From JABDBL01 sp963845445 (GTDB taxonomy: Bacteria > Cyanobacteriota > Vampirovibrionia > Obscuribacterales > Obscuribacteraceae), in assembly GCA_963845445.1 (NCBI GenBank), contig CAWJSE010000003.1, forward strand, positions 866,198-930,197: a stretch of 64,000 bases of DNA, in the 5' to 3' direction. Position numbers and translations under genes: made by a program. This document shows positions 35,649-44,459 of this stretch, piece by piece. Each line of letters begins with the position of its first letter. The stretch's first letter is position 1. A model generated the notes under the pieces. That model had not been told where the DNA came from, searched no databases, and worked only from the letters and a program-made list of their open reading frames with translations.

Positions 35649-36686
35649 TTAGGGTTGGTAGCAGAGCTCCTGATTCGAATCGAACGGGCCACCGGCAGAG
35701 CCGATGCCGATGATCGGAAGGATCTGCTCGAAGAAGTGGATGGTGGCCGTGGGAGTTGGGTTCGGCCGCTTGGGTAGCTTGGCCGGACCGTCGCCATCGT
35801 ACCGGAGATCCTCGTTGAGGATCTGGCGGTATTCTTCGGGCCATTGACCGTAATATGCGCGGGCATAATCGCAGCCGAGAACTTCGGCCAGCCATCCATC
35901 CTTGACAGAGTCGCCGATGACCAAGTCGTCTTTGGTATCCGCCAAGGTCAGCCCGAGATCGGCTAGCACCTGGCCAATGCCGTCTGGATGCGGCTTATGA
36001 TGCTTGAGCTTCCCCGTGTGGGGGATTCTAAGCTCGTCGACCAGCGCCTCGAAAGCACGCACGCGCGCGCATCCGAACTCCACCCAGGCGGGGTCCCCGC
36101 CTGGGAACAGAGTTAGCGAGGGAACCGGCGTGTGGATTGCGTAAAGTCCATGGACGGCTTGAAGGGCCCTGGGGTGCCGTCCCAGGACGTCGTAGAAACG
36201 GGCGACGGCAAAAGGGTATGGCGCGTCGCTGATGCAGTAGACTGGGCATTCCACTGCCGTCAGGACCCCGAGGGTATCGACTAGCGTTGAGTATGCCCTG
36301 AGCCACCGGGCGCGCCCATCGTCCATGGCTCGCGCGAACGGCTCCTCCACTTCCTGACGGAAGGCTCTGACCGAACCCTGCCAGTGTCCTGCAAAGGCAC
36401 GTGGCAAGATCCACGGGTCCTCGTGTGACCCGGTTAGCACGATTTCGCGCGCCATGCACCGGCACGCCTCCTGGGTGGTGATGCCGACAGTTTTAGCCAG
36501 CCAAGGCAGTCGGTCCCGCCACACCGGAACCCAATAGCTGGCCCAGCACCACCACGTGCCATCCAAATCGTTCCACGTACGCTTCTTCTTTCTGGAAAGG
36601 CCAGCCATGCCGCCTCCGCCGTTCCCATTGCTGGTGTTGATGTTCGAACGAAATTCGCCGCCGAGCTGCTTCGTCGCGATGGTCAT
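35649..36686 (-). CDS. HAD-superfamily hydrolase, GC-rich
   Basis: About 345 residues from the ATG at 36686 (AGGA 9 bases upstream); ATG 36608 with GGAGG close by is an alternative and gives 319 residues. HAD motif I, NDLDGTWW, near the N-terminus supplies both Asp. Motif II is probably YCISDAP. The Lys is in LKHHKPHPDGIG, and motif IV is LVIGDSVKDGWLAEVLGCDYA. Likely a phosphatase of phosphoglycolate-phosphatase style. The cap region is unusually Trp/Arg-rich. Confidence 0.75.
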   Translation of the reverse strand: MTIATKQLGGEFRSNINTSNGNGGGGMAGLSRKKKRTWNDLDGTWWCWASYWVPVWRDRLPWLAKTVGITTQEACRCMAREIVLTGSHEDPWILPRAFAGHWQGSVRAFRQEVEEPFARAMDDGRARWLRAYSTLVDTLGVLTAVECPVYCISDAPYPFAVARFYDVLGRHPRALQAVHGLYAIHTPVPSLTLFPGGDPAWVEFGCARVRAFEALVDELRIPHTGKLKHHKPHPDGIGQVLADLGLTLADTKDDLVIGDSVKDGWLAEVLGCDYARAYYGQWPEEYRQILNEDLRYDGDGPAKLPKRPNPTPTATIHFFEQILPIIGIGSAGGPFDSNQELCYQP

Positions 36687-36705
36687 TCCAAGGAATCCTG
36701 TCAAA

Positions 36706-36730
36706 AGAGACCACATACCATGCGGTCTCT
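36706..36730 (-). promoter_or_regulatory. hairpin upstream of the HAD gene
   Basis: Perfect AGAGACC-(11 nt)-GGTCTCT ending 20 bases before the ATG at 36686. No T-run. Confidence 0.4.
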
Positions 36731-37194
36731 ACTCTTCAATCTGTCCGTGAACCCCAACTAAAGCCGCCGAAGCTTCAGCTCACCCAATCCATTAGGTTGA
36801 CCTCTCAGTGTCATACTTGAAAGGCGGGGAGTGCTTTTCTGCACGGTTAAATGTCTTGCCTGAATCGTCTTTTGCTGTGTTGTCGGTTAAGGTTGGGTTT
36901 TTCCTCAGGCAAGACATGATTACGAAATATCTCTTATAAAGTAGAGGTTTCACTTTACTTAATTCAATAATCGGAAATATAGAAAAGAGGAGCTAGAAAT
37001 TACTTGCCAAGCACTATTTTAGCCCGTCAAATCAAGCTTATTTTGGCTGTGGGCCTTAAAAAAACAGTTATCAAACTGAAGTATATATACTGATTGATCA
37101 CTCAATAACAAAGATTTTATTAAACAACGTTAACCAATTAATTGCTTGTTAAGCAAGTGCGTGAACTAGTGCAATTGTTAAAAAGATGGTTGCC
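36731..37194. other. gap with one distant inverted repeat
   Basis: About 460 bases. ATGTCTTGCCTGA (36851) and TCAGGCAAGACAT (36905-36917) are perfect 13-bp arms around a ~41-base spacer. No gene is supported. Confidence 0.4.
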
Positions 37195-39107
37195 GTAAGC
37201 CTTCGGTAGAGGTAGGCTTGGCAAGGTCAAGAAGAAGCTACAGGCATATACGTTAGGAGGTCTTGGCATTTTGGAGAGGTGGAGTTTAAATAAATGAGGT
37301 TGTTTTACTAGAAAGAAAGTAACTTGCAGGGATCGAATAGTAATAGCGCTCGGACGAGCTCTTTTGTTGAGTTACTGCTAGTAAATAACGATGTACCGGC
37401 ACTGCTGCAATTGCTGAGGAATGAAAGAACCGCTAGGCAGATTGAAGCATCTGCTTTCCAAGCAAAGATTGGGCAGCTTGAACAAGAAATTTTGCAGCTT
37501 AGACAAGAAAATAAAAGGCTTAGAAGAAGCCGTATTGCTGCCACAGAATCTTTCTGTCAACAAAAACAAGCTCTGGAGCAGGAAATACAACAATTAAAAG
37601 AAGAATTAGAAAACGCAAATAAAAGAATCGCTTGGTTCCAAAAAGACCAATTTGGTCGCAAGACTGAAACGGCTGACTCCCTGGCTATTGCCCCCATACA
37701 AGAATTAAAACTAGCCTCTGAACCAGAACAAGAAAAACGTAAACGTGGTCAAAAATGCGGACCAGGTAATGGTCATGGGCGCAGCGATAGAAGTAACCTT
37801 GAGCAACGTGAGGAATTTCTTGACCCGCCTAAGTGTGCCTGTGATATTTGTAACAAACCATATCGCCTAGTATCAAAAACTGATGACAGCGAAATAGCAG
37901 AGGTAGAGGTTAAACCATATATACGGGTGTGTCGCAAAAGAATTTTGGTCAGCCAATGCGACTGCAAAGGCAAAGTCATATTAAAAGCCCCTCCTCCTCC
38001 TAAATTGTATCCACGCACCACAATCGGCAACTCTCTCTGGGTATATTTACTTGTCTGGAAATATATGTTTGGTGTGCCAACTCAACGGGTTTTACAAGAA
38101 TTGGCTTTGCACGGTTTACATCTATCCGCCGGTACAGTCACAGGCGGCATGAAAATAATAGACACACTGCTTGCCTCTTTGTATGAACAAATAGTCAATC
38201 ATTGCCGCGGCGCAGACCTGTGGAATGCAGATGAGTCCACCTGGCGCGTCTTTGAAGAAAATAATGGGCTCAGAAATGACAAACAATGGTGGTTCTGGCT
38301 TTTCGCCAGCTTGGATGCTGTCGTTTACTTGCTAGATAAAAGCCGTTCAAAAGATGTGCCTAAAGACTTCTTTGGCGGTTCTACAGGAATATTATTAACT
38401 GACAGACTGAAGAGCTACTGGACTTTAAATCCAGCTATCAAAAATGCCTGGTGCTGGGTTCACCAAAGACGAGATATCCTCAAAGTCTTTCAGGGCATAC
38501 CAAGCTTGAAAGAATGGTCCCAAGAATGGCTTAGCGAAATAGGAATATTGTTTGCTCTTAATCATAAACGAACGGCTCTGTGGCAATCAGGACAGCCTTG
38601 GAATGACGCCCATCTAGCGGTTGAACAGCAGGTGAAAAAACTTGAGCAACTTTGGCAATCACAGCTTGAACAGCCAGATTTGCATAAAGAGCAAAAGACA
38701 ATACTAAAAAGCTTCATGACACACTGGATTGGCCTAACAGTATTTCTTACTGACCCGCGTATTAGCCTAGACAATAACCGGGCCGAAAGATTACTCAGAA
38801 ATCTGGTCATTAATCGCAAGAACAGCTACGGTAGTGGCAAAGAATGGTCTGGTCAATTGGCGGCTAAATTATTTACTGTCTTCCAGACATGGCAGGTTAA
38901 TGGACTCAATCCACAAGCTTTGTTGCTAGATTACTTTAACGAATGTTCAAAAACACCCGGCAGAGCACCACCAGACCTAAAAGAATTTCTCCCCTGGCTG
39001 ATGACCGAGGAGAGAAAAAATAAATTCACTCTACCCAAGAATATCAAACGACCAGCTTAATGCACATTAAATTCTGGTTGTCATACCTGCGTTGGACGAA
39101 GGCTTAC
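37195..39107 (+). mobile_element. IS66-family insertion sequence
   Basis: 1913 bp. Terminal repeats start GTAAGCCTTCG (37195) and end CGAAGGCTTAC (39107). The 7-mer GGTTGCC flanks both ends (37188-37194 and 39108-39114). Carries only the large transposase gene, without the small tnpA/tnpB genes of classic IS66 elements. Confidence 0.85.
37324..39060 (+). CDS. IS66-family transposase
   Basis: 578 residues from a TTG start. Coiled coil at ~45-120, zinc-ribbon-like Cys region CACDIC...CDCKG (~175-220) and DDE core with ADLWNADESTWRVF (first Asp near 300). GILLTDRLKSYW supplies the second Asp. ISLDNNRAERLLRNLVINRKNS near 480 carries the catalytic Glu signature of IS66 TnpC. Full length. Confidence 0.95.
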   Translation: MQGSNSNSARTSSFVELLLVNNDVPALLQLLRNERTARQIEASAFQAKIGQLEQEILQLRQENKRLRRSRIAATESFCQQKQALEQEIQQLKEELENANKRIAWFQKDQFGRKTETADSLAIAPIQELKLASEPEQEKRKRGQKCGPGNGHGRSDRSNLEQREEFLDPPKCACDICNKPYRLVSKTDDSEIAEVEVKPYIRVCRKRILVSQCDCKGKVILKAPPPPKLYPRTTIGNSLWVYLLVWKYMFGVPTQRVLQELALHGLHLSAGTVTGGMKIIDTLLASLYEQIVNHCRGADLWNADESTWRVFEENNGLRNDKQWWFWLFASLDAVVYLLDKSRSKDVPKDFFGGSTGILLTDRLKSYWTLNPAIKNAWCWVHQRRDILKVFQGIPSLKEWSQEWLSEIGILFALNHKRTALWQSGQPWNDAHLAVEQQVKKLEQLWQSQLEQPDLHKEQKTILKSFMTHWIGLTVFLTDPRISLDNNRAERLLRNLVINRKNSYGSGKEWSGQLAAKLFTVFQTWQVNGLNPQALLLDYFNECSKTPGRAPPDLKEFLPWLMTEERKNKFTLPKNIKRPA

Positions 39108-39525
39108 GGTTGCCAGTAGACGAATAGTGAAGCTGACGTGAATCGCGCTAATGAGAAGGTGCAAAATTAATGTCATTCTCAATCAGTTATTATTCTCACC
39201 TTAAACCCAATATTCTTATCTTTGAAGAACCCTTTCTCTTGTTGCACAAGGGTCTAATCAAAAAATCGCTGGCAATAAATAAGTGTCGGGCTGTAAATTG
39301 CTATCTTGATTTTATTTTAAAAAAAATGACACAGTGACTTGTTATTCATCATATTTTTACAGGTGACTTTTTACCATTCACATTTTTGTTATTCTGAGCC
39401 AATCTAATGCCGTTTTAATTTCATAGGCATCATTAGTTGGCCGTATATCGTGTGTAGACATACCCGTTCATCCCAACAAAGCAGCTAGTCCTTACTGCTG
39501 CTATACAATCAGATCGGAACCACCA

Positions 39526-40023
39526 ATGGGACAGGGGAAGGTCCTTAAACTGCTTGCGCTTATCCATGCCTGTCAAGAAAAGGGTGTGGTGTGGATGGCC
39601 AATATTATCTTCGCCTATGTACTCGATAAAATCATTGAGGGAGGCGGTCCCAAGAGAAATCAAATGGCTGTCTTCTATTCGGATCATATCGAGGAGGGTT
39701 GTCTTATAGTAGTGCGCATGGAAGGCTATCATAAATCCTTTTCGGCGCATCTACTGAGTGAAACCTTGCGTAGCAAAGTGACACGCAAGTGGGGCAATTT
39801 GCCGCGTTCGCGTCCTCACGAAAAGATCAGGGCACAAGAGGCTCTGCCCGTCATGCCCGATTTGTCTGATGTCCTCAAAGACCTGTCGCTGAAACAAGTG
39901 GAGGATCTCGCCTATCAGGGATCGTCGTATTTTCAGTCTTCAGCGCAGGGGCATTGCTTTATCCAAGCACTGCAGCAATTTGCCCTTGAGATTAACCGTC
40001 GCAAAGAGGCTGCCACGTCATGA
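39526..40023 (+). CDS. GC-rich small-family protein, member 1
   Basis: 165 residues. The first ~85 residues align in pattern with the 40549 and 42985 proteins: an amphipathic helix (MANIIFAYVLDKIIEGGG), then a short strand MAVFYSDHIEEGCLIVVRMEG, then KSFSAHLLSETL. The C-terminus is mostly charged helix. No known family; cytoplasmic. A 6-bp-arm hairpin (39480-39502) lies 23 bases before the ATG, with only a weak SD (CGGAA). Followed by a perfect terminator. Confidence 0.55.
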   Translation: MGQGKVLKLLALIHACQEKGVVWMANIIFAYVLDKIIEGGGPKRNQMAVFYSDHIEEGCLIVVRMEGYHKSFSAHLLSETLRSKVTRKWGNLPRSRPHEKIRAQEALPVMPDLSDVLKDLSLKQVEDLAYQGSSYFQSSAQGHCFIQALQQFALEINRRKEAATS

Positions 40024-40044
40024 CTACCAACGAATGGACAGTTT

Positions 40045-40082
40045 GGTAGAGGAAAGCAAACTTTCCTCTACCATCTTTTTTA
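40045..40082 (+). terminator. terminator of family member 1
   Basis: Perfect 12-bp arms GGTAGAGGAAAG-CAAA-CTTTCCTCTACC followed by ATCTTTTTTTATTTT. Confidence 0.93.
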
Positions 40083-40096
40083 TTTTGATTTTTTAG

Positions 40097-40310
40097 TTAG
40101 CGCTATCTGCACAATCTGTATATCATCTAATTAATATACTGTTTTGATGTATGCGATTCAGACAATAGTCCTATGTGCCTTTAATTTAGAAGCTTAAACA
40201 AGGCAGTTTATGAAAATATGCGACTAAACAAGATGCTCCGAGCTTAGCGGAGTTTAACATGGTAAATCTTGTTTTGTAGAGTTCTGATCTGCCAGGGTAT
40301 AGGAACTATT
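40097..40310 (+). repeat. ~200-bp upstream segment resembling 41697-41910
   Basis: Begins GTTAGCGC.AT.TGC.CAAT.TGTAT and AATTAATAT, and ends TGCCAGGGTATAGG about 200 bases on. The same two blocks, at nearly the same spacing, recur at 41697-41910 ahead of the next GC-rich gene (TTGCCAAGGTATAGG). The middle is diverged. Confidence 0.45.
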
Positions 40311-40474
40311 TGGCGTCCTATTTTCTCTAGAAGCACCACAAACTATCAGTGTCGAGCACTATTATTATCCAGTCGGTTCGCCGGTTTGGATATTACTTGC
40401 TTGCTAAGCTGACCGGTTAAAGGTGCACACCTCTTTCAGGAAGCTTTCAGCGCTGATTCTCGCCAGCTCGTTGT

Positions 40475-40505
40475 GGGCAGATCGAAACACTCAATCGATC
40501 TGCCC
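40475..40505 (+). promoter_or_regulatory. hairpin upstream of family member 2
   Basis: Perfect 11-bp arms GGGCAGATCGA and TCGATCTGCCC with a 9-base loop, ending 44 bases before the ATG at 40549. No T-run. Confidence 0.5.
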
Positions 40506-40548
40506 GTCCCATCCGTGTCCCTGTTCTTTCTTCCAAGGAGACCGGTCC

Positions 40549-41019
40549 ATGACGATGTCCATGACCACGCACGACGTTCAAAACTGGCTGCGCCGCGTCA
40601 CCCGGTTGCGACGCGCAAACAACCTTTACTATGCCAACATCCTGATGGCTCGCCTGTTGAACCGGCTGGCCCATCAAAGGGAACTGCCGGAATCGGTAAA
40701 CATTGTCGCCGCATACGGCGACAATGGGCAGCCACTTCTCGCCATTTCCTGCCCAGGAGTGACTTCCCAAGCCATGGGCTTTGAACGCTTCACCGAGGCG
40801 TTCAAAACGCTACTGGCAGATAGGTGGTTGAAAGAAGAGCCTCTTCCGGCAGACGGCGAACTCGATCTGGACCAGGGCAACATCCTCTGGCAATATCCTA
40901 CCCGTCTCTTAATTCATGATGAACGGGTATCGGTGCCCACGTTTGAGAGTGACCCAGACGACGTGTACTTCCTCTCTATCATCAGAGGCGGGAGCGGAGA
41001 GGGGGTTCTCAGCAACTAG
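40549..41019 (+). CDS. GC-rich small-family protein, member 2
   Basis: 156 residues from ATG 40549 (AAGGAGACCGG). Pattern shared with members 1 and 3: NWLRRVTRLRRANNLYYANI, LMARLLNRLAHQRELPESVN, IVAAYGDNGQPLLAISCPG. The strand-turn-strand AAYGDNGQPLLAIS has the look of a PAS-like or roadblock-like beta hairpin, but no family is recognised. C-terminal acidic residues follow. Terminator 60 bases downstream. Confidence 0.6.
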   Translation: MTMSMTTHDVQNWLRRVTRLRRANNLYYANILMARLLNRLAHQRELPESVNIVAAYGDNGQPLLAISCPGVTSQAMGFERFTEAFKTLLADRWLKEEPLPADGELDLDQGNILWQYPTRLLIHDERVSVPTFESDPDDVYFLSIIRGGSGEGVLSN

Positions 41020-41075
41020 ATCGCTCCACGTGCCGGGGCGCCCCAAATCGAACATGCCCCTTCCCCAGCCCAAAC

Positions 41076-41148
41076 GGCGGAAGAAGAGAGAGACAGAAGG
41101 GTTTACTTAGACCCAACTCTCTTCTTCCGCCATTTCACTTTTTTTATT
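41076..41148 (+). terminator. terminator of family member 2
   Basis: Perfect 15-bp arms GGCGGAAGAAGAGAG (41076-41090) and CTCTCTTCTTCCGCC (41117-41131), then ATTTCACTTTTTTT. Confidence 0.9.
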
Positions 41149-41264
41149 GTTTTTATGCTAATAAAGTATTTCTTCAAAGTGGTAGAAATACTTCAAAATA
41201 AGGTGCCCTTAGCGCTTGTCCCTGTATCATCTATTACTTCTGCAGTAATTTATAAGGAGGTTGC

Positions 41265-41627
41265 ATGCACCAGTCCAAACCCGGTGATAGAGAGGACAGA
41301 CCTTGGGGGTATTTTGAGATCTTAGTAGATTCTCCTGCCACTAAAGTTAAACTATTGGTCGTCAATCCAGGACAACGCCTTAGTTTACAAAGTCATAAAC
41401 TTAGGCAAGAACATTGGGTTGTAGTAGGCGGCACTGCCCGCGTTACTTTAAATGATGAAACCCGCGACTACGGCTATGGTGAACATATTTATATTGGTCG
41501 AGAGGTAAAGCACAGATTGGCTGCTCCAGCCGGAGATACAAAAGTAGAAATCATCGAAACCCAAGTTGGTGAGGACTTTCCTGAAAGCGATATTATTCGC
41601 TACGACGATGATTATGCTCGCAAATGA
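41265..41627 (+). CDS. phosphomannose-isomerase-type cupin
   Basis: 120 residues, about two-thirds identical by eye to the 24828 cupin. DRPWGYFEILVDSPATKVKL, LLVVNPGQRLSLQSHKLRQE and YIGREVKHRLAAP carry the cupin metal ligands; the C-terminus GEDFPESDIIRYDDDYARK is near identical. Good SD (AAGGAGG) and a hairpin ATTACT-(5 nt)-AGTAAT 16 bases before the start. Backbone composition; probably a recent paralogue. Confidence 0.88.
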   Translation: MHQSKPGDREDRPWGYFEILVDSPATKVKLLVVNPGQRLSLQSHKLRQEHWVVVGGTARVTLNDETRDYGYGEHIYIGREVKHRLAAPAGDTKVEIIETQVGEDFPESDIIRYDDDYARK

Positions 41628-41696
41628 TAGAAAGACCAGACTCGGCCGCAACGCGGAGGCAACGCGCGCGGCGCGGCATTTTTGGAAAAATCCGGT

Positions 41697-41910
41697 TAGC
41701 GCGATCCGCGCAATGTGTATCATGTCCAATTAATATGTAATCTCGCAAGAATTTGATCTAGTTCTTAGAAGATCGCTAGCTGTTGAGAACCTGCAGAACA
41801 AACCCTTGCAAAGATGCATACAGAGAATGAGCGTATCTTTTAGTTAGCTTAGATTAATACCTTTGTATATTGTTTTTGAAGCGCTTGTTTTGCCAAGGTA
41901 TAGGCGTTCC
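41697..41910 (+). repeat. ~200-bp upstream segment resembling 40097-40310
   Basis: Second copy of the diverged upstream segment: GTTAGCGCGATCCGCGCAAT near 41697, TTGCCAAGGTATAGGC near 41900. It lies ahead of the GC-rich lyxose-isomerase-like gene. Confidence 0.45.
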
Positions 41911-41968
41911 CTCAGCATTTACCTTTCTCAACCAGAGTCCCAGAAAGCTTTCCCAATATTAGAAATTG

Positions 41969-41987
41969 CAGTTCGGCGTGCCGACTG
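41969..41987 (+). promoter_or_regulatory. hairpin upstream of the 42028 gene
   Basis: CAGT-T-CGGC pairs with GCCGACTG around a 2-base centre with one bulge, 41 bases before the ATG at 42028. Confidence 0.35.
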
Positions 41988-42027
41988 TACAGGACTGGTA
42001 TTGTGAATGCTGCAAGGAGAAAAGATC

Positions 42028-42843
42028 ATGCGTCGTGGTGCAATCAACGCGGCCATCACCCAAGCGCTCAGTCACCCCAACTGCCCGCCACTGCCTGACT
42101 GGGCGACGTGGGGTCCAGAACGCTGGACAGAGAAGTTATCCAGCGACCACACAGGGCGATATAGCCACATCGTTCGGTCCGGCCTCGGATGGAAGGCCAC
42201 CGACTTCGGCGGCGCGATGGGCGACAGCGTCATGATTAGTTTCCTGCTTCACGGCCCGTCCCTGGACGAGGTGGGCTGCATCAAGGCCACCTCAATGGTG
42301 GGATGCAGTATGAAGAATTTCCACTGGCTGAATGTGGGGCAGAGCACTCCTTACATGGTCCACCCCGGTCGGGTCACGGACCTCTCGCAAGCCTGCCCAT
42401 CCAACGGGTACGTGTGCCTCGTGGCTCAGTTCAGCAAACCGACCCCCGACTGGGCAAAACTTTTGAAAGACATGTCCGTGCAGATCTTCGAAGATGGCCG
42501 CTCCCGGCAAATCACGGCACCAAACACCACAGATGGATTGGTTTCTTTCGAGGGAGGAAAGTCCGTCACCGTACCGTGCGGCCTCGCCTACCAGTTGACC
42601 ACACTTCACCTCCCCGGCGCTGACACTTACCCGGGAGCAATGATCGTCGAGACCTCGATCGTCGAGGAGACCTCCGGTGTGAGTCACCATAAGCCGGATA
42701 CCTTGTATCCAGGACTCGGCCACCCGGGTGAGTCCACACCCATCGAAGAGGACGAGCCGGCGCAGTTCGTATTGGCGGGAGAATACCCGTCCCTGTGCCC
42801 TGGTTCTAGATTCTGGGCATTCCGTCATATCGTAAGCGATTGA
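42028..42843 (+). CDS. D-lyxose-isomerase-like protein with altered metal site
   Basis: 271 residues from ATG 42028 (AAGGAG; the frame also opens at 42007). N-terminus MRRGAINAAITQALSHPNCP, then GLGWKATDFGG, and C-terminal GADTYPGAMIVE...IEEDEPAQFVLAGEYP match the IS-split gene. At the cupin metal site the backbone PYHFH becomes PYMVH. The Glu-bearing segment is changed and the later His (CHQF) becomes Tyr (AYQL). Most metal ligands are therefore lost and isomerase activity is doubtful; it may bind a ligand instead (inference). Confidence 0.72.
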   Translation: MRRGAINAAITQALSHPNCPPLPDWATWGPERWTEKLSSDHTGRYSHIVRSGLGWKATDFGGAMGDSVMISFLLHGPSLDEVGCIKATSMVGCSMKNFHWLNVGQSTPYMVHPGRVTDLSQACPSNGYVCLVAQFSKPTPDWAKLLKDMSVQIFEDGRSRQITAPNTTDGLVSFEGGKSVTVPCGLAYQLTTLHLPGADTYPGAMIVETSIVEETSGVSHHKPDTLYPGLGHPGESTPIEEDEPAQFVLAGEYPSLCPGSRFWAFRHIVSD

Positions 42844-42917
42844 CTCTTCCATGCTTTGCCGACTATCTGAAAGGCGCGCGCACCCTGCAGCGGCCCGACA
42901 GGCAATCCACATGAATC

Positions 42918-42952
42918 AACGTGCGGGACGTTCGAACCGGTGTTCGCACGTT
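42918..42952 (+). terminator. hairpin between the 42028 and 42985 genes
   Basis: AACGTGCG and CGCACGTT are perfect 8-bp arms around a 19-base loop, followed by CCGCTTTCCCTT. It could end the upstream gene or act as the 5' hairpin of the next, 33 bases before its ATG. Confidence 0.5.
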
Positions 42953-42984
42953 CCGCTTTCCCTTCATCCTTAATTGGAGAAACC

Positions 42985-43482
42985 ATGAGGATTAACAAGG
43001 GCGAAGCCGAGAAATGGCTGGACTGGATCGCCAAGGCGGAAGTCGCCAGGATGATCGAAGTCCAAATCGCCCTCCTAGGGCTGCTTGTCGATAGTCTCGA
43101 GCGAGAGGGAATCCCTCCCGGCGTAAGGCTGATCTATGCCGCAGATGGCAAACCCCCTGTCTTGACAGTATCGGTGCCCGGCAAATCCCCTCAGTCGCTG
43201 GAGATCCAGCTCCTGCACCCCGATTTCTGCACCAGGGTGGCAGAGAAACTGGGCACTACAATCCCAACGGGTATATCGATTCCCGTCACCGACTTGAATA
43301 AGCCATGCGATTGGCGCAATTCGGCCCATTTCGCCAAGGGCATTGTCCAGGACCTCAAGCTCAAGCCTGGCTACATCGCCTATCAGGACCTCGTGCGCGT
43401 CTTCAACCCCTCGTCTTACGCCTTCATCATGAGGGCTTACGCCGCGCTTTACCCCGGCGGTCGTCCAGAGCCGGAGGGGTGA
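42985..43482 (+). CDS. GC-rich small-family protein, member 3
   Basis: 165 residues from ATG 42985 (TTGGAGAAACC). IEVQIALLGLLVDSLEREGI, then VRLIYAADGKPPVLTVSVPG, aligns with AYGDNGQPLLAISCPG of member 2. The second half (DWRNSAHFAKGIVQDLKLKP) is diverged. No known family. A truncated fourth copy lies at 48490. Its terminator resembles the one after that copy. Confidence 0.6.
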   Translation: MRINKGEAEKWLDWIAKAEVARMIEVQIALLGLLVDSLEREGIPPGVRLIYAADGKPPVLTVSVPGKSPQSLEIQLLHPDFCTRVAEKLGTTIPTGISIPVTDLNKPCDWRNSAHFAKGIVQDLKLKPGYIAYQDLVRVFNPSSYAFIMRAYAALYPGGRPEPEG

Positions 43483-43507
43483 GGGGTGTGATTAGTTTGG
43501 CCAAAAT

Positions 43508-43557
43508 CGTTCGGGGGCGAGAAAAACTTCTCCGCTCCCGACGGTTTTTTATTTTCT
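43508..43557 (+). terminator. terminator of family member 3
   Basis: CGTTCGGGGGCGAGAA pairs imperfectly with TTCTCCGCTCCCGACG, then GGTTTTTTATTTTCTAT. Sequence closely resembles 48590-48645. Confidence 0.85.
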
Positions 43558-43627
43558 ATTGACCTTGCTCCTGAACACGGTGATAAATATTGGACTCAGC
43601 TGTCGGGCATTGCTGCACAGTTTTTTA

Positions 43628-43957
43628 TTACCCAACCTTACGTTGTTTGCGCTGCTTAGTTGAAAGTACCTGGCAAACGTATTTATCCAAGACCTCTCTG
43701 ATAAATGGCATATAGCCCATTTTTTCTTTTTTTGCTAGTTTTCTTAGTTCATCGCCAAGCCCTTTGGGCATGCGCACAAGAACAGATTCTATGCCCATGG
43801 CTTTGTCAATTTGTCTTGTTCTTTTTTCAGGAACAGCACGCGCATACTCTTCGGAAGCCCCCAACTGTCTGGTTTCCCATAATTCAGTATCATCATAGGA
43901 CTCATATGCGGGAGGCAAATTTACGATAGATTGTTTTTTCTTGGTAGTTTGGCGCAT
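43628..43957 (-). CDS. probable antitoxin (CopG/BrnA-like)
   Basis: 109 residues. MGIESVLVRMPKGLGDELRK, then LAKKEKMGYMPFIREVLDKY, fits a ribbon-helix-helix domain near the C-terminus, as in BrnA/CopG antitoxins. The N-terminal half is polar. It overlaps the end of the upstream toxin-like gene, the usual tight TA spacing. Confidence 0.7.
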   Translation of the reverse strand: MRQTTKKKQSIVNLPPAYESYDDTELWETRQLGASEEYARAVPEKRTRQIDKAMGIESVLVRMPKGLGDELRKLAKKEKMGYMPFIREVLDKYVCQVLSTKQRKQRKVG

Positions 43958-44210
43958 AAGCAGTCTTTACCTCGTAGACAAATTCTTTTCGTTGGATGTA
44001 CACCACTTTCAATAGTCGTTCACTGTTTGTTTTGGCAATAAACCACAGAGTGGGTGGATTGGTCATATGATTAGATCGTAAGTCTTCCAACACCTCTGCG
44101 TCTCTGTTGTAAAAGCATTCTTCAATTTCAGCTAATACCACGTTATGCTTTTTCTTTAGTTTAGAGATAACTCTAAGGCTAGCAATTAATTGTATTTTCT
44201 TATTGTACAT
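43902..44210 (-). CDS. BrnT/RelE-like toxin
   Basis: 102 residues. KLKKKHNVVLAEIEECFYNR, then TNPPTLWFIAKTNSERLLKV and VYIQRKEFVYEVKTAYAPN: the pattern of proteins often named ADP-ribosyl-(dinitrogen reductase) hydrolase, which are BrnT-like toxin components. Paired with the downstream antitoxin. Confidence 0.7.
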   Translation of the reverse strand: MYNKKIQLIASLRVISKLKKKHNVVLAEIEECFYNRDAEVLEDLRSNHMTNPPTLWFIAKTNSERLLKVVYIQRKEFVYEVKTAYAPNYQEKTIYRKFASRI

Positions 44211-44459
44211 TATTGTCAGGTTCAGATTGGAAAGACAGCTGAGCGACCCTGCTGGCTGGAGCTATCAGAAGTAACATAAACACGTGGGGTTACTTCTGAC
44301 TGGCTACTACTCTAGGTAAAACGCTTTTCAGATGGCAAAAGTTCAAAATCCCGCAAAAATGCAAGCTCTGACGAACAAACTAAGGTTTGCTAGTAAGTTC
44401 AGGCCTGCAAAACCTCACTCTTCCAAACAGCATGGTGCTCTATTGGGACAGCCTATAAG

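Noticed and set aside
35515..36465. Minus frames overlapping the HAD gene
   Set aside because: Shadows of a GC-rich gene; the HAD frame alone shows motifs I, III and IV.
36851..36917. 13-bp inverted repeat as a MITE
   Set aside because: Only one copy seen, no target duplication recognised, spacer without features.
39433..39750. Minus frame opposite family member 1
   Set aside because: No SD, and the plus frame shows homology to two neighbouring genes.
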